From a bacterium (GTDB taxonomy: Bacteria; Krumholzibacteriota; Krumholzibacteriia; LZORAL124-64-63), in the NCBI GenBank assembly GCA_030591105.1, contig JAUVBS010000088.1, positions 1 through 7,604 on the forward strand: a stretch of 7,604 nt of DNA. The letters run 5' to 3'. The translations under genes and the position numbers were made by a program. This document shows, piece after piece, positions 1 to 6,777 of the stretch; position 1 is the stretch's first letter; the number at the start of each line of letters is the position of its first letter. A model generated the notes under the pieces. That model had not been told where the DNA came from and did no database searches. It was given only the letters and a program-made list of their open reading frames with translations.

Positions 1-1
1 C

Positions 2-988
2 GAACTGGCTGACATCTGCAACATGGAGACCGAAAAACTGTACGGGGTGTTCAGCGAGAACATGGGACCGGATCAGTGGATCGGAACCGCGCAGGCCATT
101 GCGGCGGAAATCGAAAAAGGGGTGGCCGGTATCGTGGTCGGTCACGGTACAGACACCATGCATCACACCGCCGCGGCGTTGACCTTTATGTTGCAGGATC
201 TACCGGTACCGGTGGTGATGGTCGGCAGCCAGCGCTCGAGCGACCGGCCCAGTTCCGATGCCGCGATCAACTTGATCAATGCCACCCGCACCGCCGCGAC
301 CAGCGACATCGCCGAGGTGATGGTCTGCATGTTCGGACCGACCAGCGACGAGTACGGTCTGCTGCACCGCGGCACACGCGTACGCAAGATGCACTCGAGC
401 TACCGTTCGACCTTCCGCACCCTCAGCGACATCCCGCTGGGCAAGATCGACCACACCGGCGTGACTTCGTTCCGCAGCGATTACCACCGGCGCACCGGCG
501 CGCGCCAGGTCACGCTCAACGCCGTCTTCGACGACCGCGTCGCCATCGCTTATTACTATCCCAACATGAAACCGGACATCATCGATTCGCTGGTGGACAA
601 CGGTTACCGCGGGATCGTGATCGCCGGTACCGGCCTGGGCCACGTCAACAAACCGCTCTATCCCGCGTTGGCGCGGGCACGTGACGCAGGGGTGGCCGTG
701 TTCATGACCGTCCAGACTCTCTGGGGCTACGTGCAGATGTACGTTTACGAGACCGGTCGTGAAATCATGGAACTGGGTGTCGTGCCAGCGGCCAACATGC
801 TGCCGGAAGTCGCCTACGTGAAGCTCGGCTGGGCCCTGGCCCAAAGTACGGATGTCGCCGAGGTCACGCGGATCATGCTTACAACGATCAACGGTGAGAT
901 CACCGACCGCGAGCCGCACAACGGCTACCTCGTCTTCCAGGGCGGCATCCCCGAGGTCGATGAGTTCATTTCCGCGCACTGGAAATAG
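2..988 (+). CDS. gatD: GatD-like Glu-tRNA(Gln) amidotransferase subunit D / type I asparaginase family, 5'-truncated by window edge
   Basis: The frame is open to the left edge (codons from base 2, reading ELADICN before the first Met at 23), so the true start lies upstream and about 328 residues are visible; the stop is TAG at 986-988. In archaea GatD hydrolyses glutamine to release ammonia, which GatE uses to convert Glu-tRNA(Gln) to Gln-tRNA(Gln) in the cytoplasm. Numbering from Met at base 23, the catalytic HGTDTM motif is at residues 41-46, GSQRSSDRPSSDAA at 68-81 and HRGTRVRKMHSS at 115-126, whose Lys122 is the expected catalytic lysine. GTGLGHV is near 204 and LPEVAYVKLGW near 260. These match GatD better than plain asparaginases as I recall them. 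The first catalytic threonine (GGTI motif), the N-terminal domain and any gatE partner would lie outside the window. The usual 'SQC..GRVN' stretch is altered (TVQTLWGYVQ). Alternative: a stand-alone asparaginase-like enzyme. The family call is firm; the exact role in tRNA amidation is inferred. Confidence 0.85.
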   Translation, partial: ELADICNMETEKLYGVFSENMGPDQWIGTAQAIAAEIEKGVAGIVVGHGTDTMHHTAAALTFMLQDLPVPVVMVGSQRSSDRPSSDAAINLINATRTAATSDIAEVMVCMFGPTSDEYGLLHRGTRVRKMHSSYRSTFRTLSDIPLGKIDHTGVTSFRSDYHRRTGARQVTLNAVFDDRVAIAYYYPNMKPDIIDSLVDNGYRGIVIAGTGLGHVNKPLYPALARARDAGVAVFMTVQTLWGYVQMYVYETGREIMELGVVPAANMLPEVAYVKLGWALAQSTDVAEVTRIMLTTINGEITDREPHNGYLVFQGGIPEVDEFISAHWK

Positions 989-1033
989 ACACGGCCGACC
1001 TCGCGACACCACTCTGGCGTTGCTCTCGTACTT

Positions 1034-1047
1034 CTGCCGCTTGGCAG
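1034..1047. repeat. Short perfect inverted repeat overlapping the tamA promoter -35 box
   Basis: CTGCC (1034-1038) and GGCAG (1043-1047) form a 5-bp stem with a 4-nt loop (GCTT). It lies 46 bp after the gatD stop and its right arm covers most of the TTGGCA -35 hexamer. An adjoining 8-bp palindrome, CAGCGCTG, is at 1045-1052. It could be an operator, a weak terminator for the upstream gene, or chance; there is no T-tract after it, so a classical intrinsic terminator is unlikely. Confidence 0.3.
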
Positions 1048-1068
1048 CGCTGACGATTCCAGTATTAT
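1041..1068 (+). promoter_or_regulatory. Predicted sigma70-type promoter for tamA-tamB
   Basis: The -35 hexamer TTGGCA (1041-1046) and -10 hexamer TATTAT (1063-1068) each match the housekeeping consensus at 5 of 6 positions and are separated by 16 nt. Transcription would start near 1075, giving a leader of about 80 nt before the GTG start of tamA. The sequence sits in the only intergenic gap on this strand and contains one of the few AT-rich stretches nearby. Consensus knowledge comes from proteobacterial sigma70, so its use in this organism is inferred. Confidence 0.6.
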
Positions 1069-1141
1069 CTGCGCTATCGTTCAGTGAGGGACCTGCACGC
1101 GGCCCCCACCCCGGGAAACCAAGTGTGATCTGGGTCAAGTC

Positions 1142-1146
1142 AGGAG
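1142..1146 (+). promoter_or_regulatory. Shine-Dalgarno site that fixes the GTG start of tamA
   Basis: AGGAG at 1142-1146 sits 7 nt before GTG at 1154. No other in-frame start nearby (TTG 1190, GTG 1205) has such a site, and the first in-frame ATG lies inside the signal-peptide core, so GTG 1154 is preferred. Confidence 0.8.
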
Positions 1147-1153
1147 CGCATCC

Positions 1154-3160
1154 GTGCTGCTTCGCTCGTCCGCCAGCCGTATCGCCGCGTTGATCCGCTC
1201 GCCTGTGGGCGAGACGGGGATCGTCGCAGCGATCGTGCTGCTTTGCTGGCTGATGATCGTGTCGGGATGGCTGGCACCGGTACCCGCGGCCGTCGCACAG
1301 GACACCGGTGGGATGGAGCAGGCAACCGATGGCACGCTGCAAGAAACAGAACTGACTCCCGAGGAGATCGAGGCCGCCACGCCGCGCCGCGTGACAACCG
1401 AACGTGAGCGGGCCGAAACCGACGTGAAACGCGAAGCGGCCCGCTACGCGCAGTGGACCGTCACCAAGCTCGAGGTCAGCGGACTCCCGCAAGACGTTCC
1501 CGGCGGCATCGAGCAGAAACTCTCCCTCGGTGTGCGTAGCGGGTTTCTACGTCTGAAGCGACCACCGCTGAACCCGGCAAATCTGACTGCGGACCGGCGG
1601 CGCATCGTGCTCTACCTCGCCCGTAACGGTTACCCCTTCGCCACCACGGGCGTGCGTTTCGTTCCGGACGCGCGGGCGGAAAATGTGGTTGTGCTGATAG
1701 ACGTCGATCCCGGCCCGATCGTCCGGTTCGGGGAGTTTCACATCGACGGTCTGCCCGCCGCACTCGCAACGGAACGCAAGCGCGCCATCGCACCATTGCA
1801 CACCGCTGCGCCGTTCTCCGACGCGGCGATCGGCGAAGCGCGCGAGGCCCTGGAAATCGTTCTGCTGCAGGGTGGTTACGCTCAGTCAAAAGTTGATGTC
1901 ACGTTGGAAATGACCGCCGCAGATCGGGCGGACGTGACTTTCGTTATCGTACCGGGCGAGCGCTTTTCGATCACGTCGGTCTCGGTGGACGGCGCCCCGC
2001 CGGACCTGCAACGGCTCGCCGCTAGATCGGCCTATGTCAAACCGGGCACTCCCTACAGCCCCAAGGTCGTCAGGCAAGCCCGCGACAGCCTGCGCTGGCT
2101 CGATCTCTTCCGACAGGTTCGCATCGGAACACGGCAAACCGGACCGACGACCATGGACCTGCATGCGGAGGTCACGCCGCGCAAGTTCCGGTCGGTCGAA
2201 GCCAGCATCGGCACCTGGCGGGACAACCCGATCATCGTGCGCGGACTGTGGATCCATCGCAATCTCTTCAAGCAGGGCCGGGGTCTTTTCGTCGGCGGGG
2301 AGTACGGCCGCCACGACCAGAGAGTGGAGGCTCGCGTCTGGTGGTCCGCCCTGGTACGGGTTCGTTCGCGGGCTGAATTCGGGTATGTATACAAGATCGA
2401 GGACGAAGCCAGCTACTGGCTCAGGAGCAACGAAATCCACCTGTCGAATCTCTTCCACACCCTCGGCTCGGTCTCCTGGCGCGTGGGCATCGCCTACTCG
2501 GACAACGACCTCGATCAACGCACCACGGACGAAGATGCGTTTTTGCAGCAGGACGGACGCCAGCTGATCCTGACCGGCCGCTGGTTCCGCGAAACCGTCG
2601 ACAACCCGCTCGATCCGCGGAACGGTTCACGAGTGACCCTCACCGGTGCTTTCGCGCCGCCGAACGGCTTGACCGATTCGCCGTTCTCCGCGCTCGAGGG
2701 CGTCTGGGCTCCGGTCTGGCCGGTCGGTATGCACACACGCGTAGCGGCCCGTTTGGACCTCGGGTATTCATGGCCGATGGGAGACGCCGTGGATGTCCTG
2801 CCGAACCGGCGGTTCTTCGCCGGCGGTTTCAACACCCATCGCGGTTATACCCGGCGCCGGCTCGGCCCTTACGACAGCGCCGACAACCCCATCGGCGGCG
2901 AGTTGATGGCTCTGGCCAGCAGTGAGTTGCGCTTTCCGATCAAAGGTATGGTCGGCGGTGATATCTTCGTGGACACCGGGCAGGTCTGGCGCAAGCCCGA
3001 TGAATTCGATCTAAGTGACATCGCCGTAGCCATCGGCGCCGGCGTGATGCTGGCCACACCCATCGGCCCGATCCGCTTCGACGTCGGCTATAACCTGACC
3101 GAACCGCCGCCCGGTAACTCCCGGACGGTATTCCAGTTCGGCGTCGGTCACCCGTATTGA
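1154..3160 (+). CDS. tamA: TamA: Omp85/BamA-superfamily outer-membrane protein, three POTRA domains
   Basis: The 668-residue product is the outer-membrane half of the TamA-TamB module, which aids insertion of some outer-membrane proteins and, with TamB, is implicated in phospholipid transport. Residues 1-48 form a signal peptide: a long basic n-region (R4, R9, R15), hydrophobic core ~22-38, and a cleavage site after AVA (46-48). A charged linker (~59-100, Glu/Arg-rich) precedes three POTRA domains at roughly 101-185, 188-268 and 270-342. The barrel follows, with Omp85 hallmarks FNTHRGY (559-565, the loop-6 RGY motif), a SELRFPI strand (590-596), FVDTGQVW (605-612) and ATPIGPIRFDVGY (634-646). 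The chain ends VFQFGVGHPY, so the last residue is Tyr rather than the common Phe. E. coli TamA has 577 residues and also three POTRAs, whereas BamA has five; this and the adjacent tamB support TamA. Start is GTG at 1154 with AGGAG 7 nt upstream. Likely transcribed from the promoter at 1041-1068, together with tamB. Confidence 0.9.
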   Translation: MLLRSSASRIAALIRSPVGETGIVAAIVLLCWLMIVSGWLAPVPAAVAQDTGGMEQATDGTLQETELTPEEIEAATPRRVTTERERAETDVKREAARYAQWTVTKLEVSGLPQDVPGGIEQKLSLGVRSGFLRLKRPPLNPANLTADRRRIVLYLARNGYPFATTGVRFVPDARAENVVVLIDVDPGPIVRFGEFHIDGLPAALATERKRAIAPLHTAAPFSDAAIGEAREALEIVLLQGGYAQSKVDVTLEMTAADRADVTFVIVPGERFSITSVSVDGAPPDLQRLAARSAYVKPGTPYSPKVVRQARDSLRWLDLFRQVRIGTRQTGPTTMDLHAEVTPRKFRSVEASIGTWRDNPIIVRGLWIHRNLFKQGRGLFVGGEYGRHDQRVEARVWWSALVRVRSRAEFGYVYKIEDEASYWLRSNEIHLSNLFHTLGSVSWRVGIAYSDNDLDQRTTDEDAFLQQDGRQLILTGRWFRETVDNPLDPRNGSRVTLTGAFAPPNGLTDSPFSALEGVWAPVWPVGMHTRVAARLDLGYSWPMGDAVDVLPNRRFFAGGFNTHRGYTRRRLGPYDSADNPIGGELMALASSELRFPIKGMVGGDIFVDTGQVWRKPDEFDLSDIAVAIGAGVMLATPIGPIRFDVGYNLTEPPPGNSRTVFQFGVGHPY

Positions 3161-3161
3161 C

Positions 3162-3166
3162 AGGAG
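3162..3166 (+). promoter_or_regulatory. Shine-Dalgarno site that fixes the ATG start of tamB
   Basis: AGGAG at 3162-3166, just after the tamA stop (TGA 3158-3160), sits 8 nt before ATG at 3175. This rules against the upstream in-frame TTG at 3157, which overlaps the tamA stop and has no comparable site. The motif repeats that of tamA (CAGGAG in both). Confidence 0.8.
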
Positions 3167-3174
3167 ATGACGGA

Positions 3175-6100
3175 ATGTTAGGACGTGTGATCAACTGGCT
3201 ACTACCGGCGGGCCGGTGGGCCAAGCTGCGGCGTATCGGTCAGCTGATCGGGGCGGCGTGCCTGCTGTTGATCGCAACCGTATTGCTGGTCGTCGGTACC
3301 GGTACCGGACGTGAATCGTTGCTGAAGTTCGCCTTGTCACGGGCGGTAGCTGTGCTGCCGGGCGAGCTGACCGCGCTGCCGCAATGGCCGCGCTTGGGGC
3401 ACATCGAGCTACACGACGTGATCTGGACCACCGAGACCGACACTCTGGCGCGGGCCGAACGGCTCGTGTTCGATGTGTCGCTGGGAGACCTCGTGCGTCA
3501 TCGCGACCTGCACCTGCGCGAGGTGATCATCGCCGGACTGTGGGCCGACCTGGACGCCATCACCGCCGCGCTGCCGCCGGATACGTCGGCGGCCGACGCA
3601 GCCGGCGATACAGCCACGTCGTCCGCAGAATCATTTTCGGTTCCCTACCTCGCCGACGGCGCACTCGACGGTCTACCATCGGCTGCACTAGAGAGCCTGA
3701 CCATCACCGATCTCACGCTTCTGTTACCGGGCGGACGGCCGTTGCGCGTGCTCGATGTGAACGGCCACGCCGAACTACGCCAAGGTCGCAGCGCGGAACT
3801 GACCATGGCGTTGCGCGCGGTGCCGCTCCCGGACCTCGGCGTATCCTGGCGTTTTCACGGACGCGTTACCGACGGCCTGCACATCGCCACCGCGCCGATC
3901 GTTCTGACCGCCGGCCAGGATGACGACCTACCCGAAGCGATCGGCTTGCCACTGACCGGCGAGATCGAAGTGCCATTGGCGACGCTCACCGCGCTGACCA
4001 CCGATCCGCCGCTGATACCCGCGGTGCGTATCGCCGGCCTCGAAATCACCGGCGCGCTGGGCGCTTACACCCTGTCGGCCGACAGTCGCGATAGCCGCCG
4101 ATGCCGGTTCGCCGTGCAAGGAACCTGGGCCGAACCGCCGGCGTACTTGACCCACGTGACCGACGCCGCCGGGACACCGAACCAAGCGGCCGTTACCACG
4201 ACCAGTGCCGATATCTGGTCTGAAAAGCTCATGCTACTGCATGAACATTGGCCCGACGACATGGAGCTGGGATTCGCCATCGACGGCGAGCTGACAGCGT
4301 CCAGCGACAGCACGTGCGTCCGGCTCGAACACGCCCGTCTGCGCGGCGATTTCCGCCTGCCGGGGCCGGCCGAACTGGCGTCATTGCTACCGTCACAGAC
4401 GCAACTTACCGATCTCTCGGGTCTGGACGCGACGCTCGCCGTCGATGTGACATTCGCCCCGACCGACACCACCTACCAACTCCGCCTCGACCTCGGCGCA
4501 ACACCGTGGCTACAACCGGGACTCGTGGCCTTACGGGGCGACCTGAGTACGCTGCACGTCGACACCCTGGCCATCGGTTTCGAGGGCGCAGCGCTGACCG
4601 TCGGCGGCACGGTTGCCCGCGACAGCATCGACATCGACGTCGCGTTGATCGTACCCGATGCCGCCGCGTTGGCCCTGCGCGCCGGAGTAGACGAGGCGAT
4701 CGCCGGTCGGCTCGAACTGACGGCGGCGGTGCGTGGCTCGTTGCCGCTACCCGACGGCGAAATCGATCTCGCCGTGGCGGGCCAATATCGTGATATCGCG
4801 CTACCGGACCTGACCGCGCACCTGGAGCACGACCACGGAAATGTCGTGGCAATGATCCAGGCACCGACTGGTGCCCAGATGCAGCAGATCCAACTCGACA
4901 GCTTATCGCTCGGCTTCGTCGGCACGCTGGCGGATTCTCTGACGGGCGCCGACGGCGAATTGCGCTTCGCTGCGGCCGGTCCCGAGTTGAGCGCGCTGTT
5001 GCGCGCCGAGGTCCACGCCAAAGCAACTGGCACCTCGACGCTCCGGGTCGATAGCCTCAGCTTCGCGCACCGCCAAGGCACTTTGACCAACCGCTCACCA
5101 TTCCTGTTGCAGGTCGATCCCGCCGCCCCATCGCTGCGGCTGACCGACCTCGCCCTGGGTGGCCCGATCGGTCACATCGCAGGCGGTGGTGTGGTCTCGC
5201 CCGACACGCTCGACTTTGCGATCGACCTGGAACTCGGCTTCGACCTGAGCGGATTGGAAGATCTTATGCCGCCCGAACTGCCCGTTGAGGCGGATAGCGT
5301 CGCGGTGGCTGGCAGCTGCCGTCTCGTTGGCAGCCTCGCGGCACCGGCCGGCACTCTGGAGCTATCTGCCGCTCTGTTGACCGACCAGAAGATAGCCGAC
5401 CTAGGTCTGCAAGCGCACGGGTGGCTGCTCAGTGCTGGCGGCAGTCCACCCCCGCTAGCTCCGGGGGTGGATCCACCCGCGGCACCGCCACCCTTCGCGC
5501 CGCGCCACGGGATCGCCGCCGAGCTGCGCCTGACGAACGCCGACACCGTCCTGGCCATCGGCCAGCTGGCTCTGCCGGGCACGATCGCGCTACATCCGGC
5601 TGCCGTGGCTGTCGATCCGCGGCAGGGCCTCGAGGCGTCGTTGACGATTCCGGGCATCGACCTGGCGACGCTCAAACCGATCCTGCCGGCGGGTACCGGC
5701 CTGACGGGTAGGTTACGCTGCGACGCCACGGCCACCGGCAAGGGTGATCGGATCGAACTGGCCGGCAACATCGGCGCCGAGGACGTCTATGTCACCCTGG
5801 AGGACGGATCCTGGCTCGCGGCCACGGGGACAGCCTCGATCTCCGGCACGGTCAGCGAGCCCAAGATCGCCGGCGATATCGAGGTGACCGGCGGCTTGAT
5901 CCGTCTTCCGGAAACCCCGCCGTCGCTGCTACCGGTCGAGGGTGAGTCGCTGCTCTGGCTAGCGGAAGCGCGGGCCGATTCGCTCACCAGAACCGCCGCG
6001 GCGGACAGCCTCCCGCCCGAGGCTCCGCCCGCCGCGACGAGGCTGTTACCGGTGATCGACGTGGCGCTCAGATGCCCGGGTGATCTCTGGCTGCGTGGCC

Positions 6101-6765
6101 GTAACCTCAACGTGGAAATGGCTGGTGACTTGAATCTGGAGCTACACGAAGGTGTGACCGGCTTGGGTGGCAGCCTCCGGGCGGTGCGCGGTGATCTGCA
6201 GATCCTCGGGCGCACCTTGAAGATTACCAAGGGCGGCATCAACTTCTTCCCTGACGAACAAACCATCAACCCTCAGCTCGATTTGAGGCTCGAAGCTCAC
6301 ATCGACAACATCCTCTACAAGATCGCCATCCTGGGCCGGGCCGAGAAGCCGGAGATGGTGTTCTCGTCCGACCCGCCGATGTCCGAAGGGGACGTCGTAT
6401 CGGGACTACTGTTCGGTAAGCCGCTGTCCGATCTCGATTCTGGCCAGGCAAACCTCGTGGCCGATCGCAGCAAGGAAATCGCCATCGCCTACGGTGCGGC
6501 GGTACTGACGCAAGGCATGGCCCGGCAAATCGGCGTCGACATGATCACGATCAAGGCGGCCTCGAGCAGCGACGAGACCAGTTCGCTGGTGGTCGGCAAG
6601 TACCTCAGCCCCAAGGTCATGGTGCAGTACGAAACGCCGCTCGAACAGCGGGCCACTTCGATCGTGCGGCTCGAATACTCGATCAACCGTTACTTCAAGG
6701 TGGATACGTCGGTCAGCCAGGGTGAGGATTCCGGCATCGATCTGAAGTGGGTGTTGGACTACTGA
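3175..6765 (+). CDS. tamB: TamB: inner-membrane-anchored translocation and assembly module protein (DUF490, AsmA-like bridge protein)
   Basis: The product is 1196 residues from ATG 3175, close to the 1259 of E. coli TamB. TamB is anchored in the inner membrane and spans the periplasm as a long beta-sheet groove that contacts TamA; it acts in outer-membrane protein assembly and is one of the AsmA-like proteins implicated in lipid transport. A cytoplasmic basic N-terminus (R14, K17, R19, R20) precedes one transmembrane helix (~21-41). A long repetitive region of short alternating beta strands rich in Leu, Asp, Thr and Gly follows (for example LPDLGVSW and LTITDLTLLLPG). The conserved C-terminal DUF490 domain occupies ~985-1196, with GGSLRAVRGDLQILGR near 998, ITKGGINFFPDE, DPPMSEGDVVSGLLFGKPLS (1066-1085), VGKYLSPKVMVQYE and a YSINRYFKVD strand. 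Two proline-rich segments (~758-776 and ~912-957) look like flexible linkers. It lies 14 bp after tamA in the same operon. It ends 7 bp before the convergent peptidase gene. Confidence 0.92.
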   Translation: MLGRVINWLLPAGRWAKLRRIGQLIGAACLLLIATVLLVVGTGTGRESLLKFALSRAVAVLPGELTALPQWPRLGHIELHDVIWTTETDTLARAERLVFDVSLGDLVRHRDLHLREVIIAGLWADLDAITAALPPDTSAADAAGDTATSSAESFSVPYLADGALDGLPSAALESLTITDLTLLLPGGRPLRVLDVNGHAELRQGRSAELTMALRAVPLPDLGVSWRFHGRVTDGLHIATAPIVLTAGQDDDLPEAIGLPLTGEIEVPLATLTALTTDPPLIPAVRIAGLEITGALGAYTLSADSRDSRRCRFAVQGTWAEPPAYLTHVTDAAGTPNQAAVTTTSADIWSEKLMLLHEHWPDDMELGFAIDGELTASSDSTCVRLEHARLRGDFRLPGPAELASLLPSQTQLTDLSGLDATLAVDVTFAPTDTTYQLRLDLGATPWLQPGLVALRGDLSTLHVDTLAIGFEGAALTVGGTVARDSIDIDVALIVPDAAALALRAGVDEAIAGRLELTAAVRGSLPLPDGEIDLAVAGQYRDIALPDLTAHLEHDHGNVVAMIQAPTGAQMQQIQLDSLSLGFVGTLADSLTGADGELRFAAAGPELSALLRAEVHAKATGTSTLRVDSLSFAHRQGTLTNRSPFLLQVDPAAPSLRLTDLALGGPIGHIAGGGVVSPDTLDFAIDLELGFDLSGLEDLMPPELPVEADSVAVAGSCRLVGSLAAPAGTLELSAALLTDQKIADLGLQAHGWLLSAGGSPPPLAPGVDPPAAPPPFAPRHGIAAELRLTNADTVLAIGQLALPGTIALHPAAVAVDPRQGLEASLTIPGIDLATLKPILPAGTGLTGRLRCDATATGKGDRIELAGNIGAEDVYVTLEDGSWLAATGTASISGTVSEPKIAGDIEVTGGLIRLPETPPSLLPVEGESLLWLAEARADSLTRTAAADSLPPEAPPAATRLLPVIDVALRCPGDLWLRGRNLNVEMAGDLNLELHEGVTGLGGSLRAVRGDLQILGRTLKITKGGINFFPDEQTINPQLDLRLEAHIDNILYKIAILGRAEKPEMVFSSDPPMSEGDVVSGLLFGKPLSDLDSGQANLVADRSKEIAIAYGAAVLTQGMARQIGVDMITIKAASSSDETSSLVVGKYLSPKVMVQYETPLEQRATSIVRLEYSINRYFKVDTSVSQGEDSGIDLKWVLDY
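5445..5478. repeat. Nested inverted repeats inside tamB, in a proline-rich linker
   Basis: TCCACCCCCG (5445-5454) and CGGGGGTGGA (5462-5471) form a perfect 10-bp inverted repeat around a 7-nt loop (CTAGCTC). The right arm also belongs to a perfect 14-bp palindrome, GGGTGGATCCACCC (5465-5478). TCCACCC therefore occurs twice in direct orientation (5445-5451 and 5472-5478) around one complementary copy, so two mutually exclusive hairpins are possible. The DNA encodes the Pro-rich stretch beginning near residue 758 of TamB. The bases are certain; a role is not. Confidence 0.6.
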
Positions 6766-6777
6766 GCACCGCTCAGT
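6761..6777. terminator. Perfect 7-bp palindrome holding both convergent stop codons; candidate bidirectional terminator
   Basis: ACTGAGC (6761-6767), loop ACC, GCTCAGT (6771-6777) is a perfect 7-bp stem, extendable by one G-U pair. The tamB stop TGA (6763-6765) and the peptidase stop (TCA at 6773-6775, TGA on the minus strand) occupy mirror positions in the two arms. The place is right for termination in both directions, but neither strand has a T-tract after the stem and the loop is short, so intrinsic termination is uncertain. Confidence 0.4.

Noticed and set aside
200..1492. A 430-codon open frame on the minus strand across gatD, the intergenic region and the start of tamA
   Set aside because: Its translation is His/Asp/Arg/Gly-rich without any recognisable motif, it is antisense to two well-supported genes and to the promoter, and long antisense frames are expected in GC-rich DNA.
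3157..3174. Alternative TTG start for tamB overlapping the tamA stop codon
   Set aside because: ATG 3175 has AGGAG 8 nt upstream, and the TTG start would place that ribosome-binding site inside the coding sequence. The six extra residues add nothing recognisable.
202..5699. Recurrent GGTACC / ACCGGTACCGG motifs (near 205, 626, 1279, 3295, 3301, 5694)
   Set aside because: Six hits are only modestly above a rough expectation for this base composition. They fall in unrelated reading contexts (Val-Pro, Gly-Thr codons), with no regular spacing.
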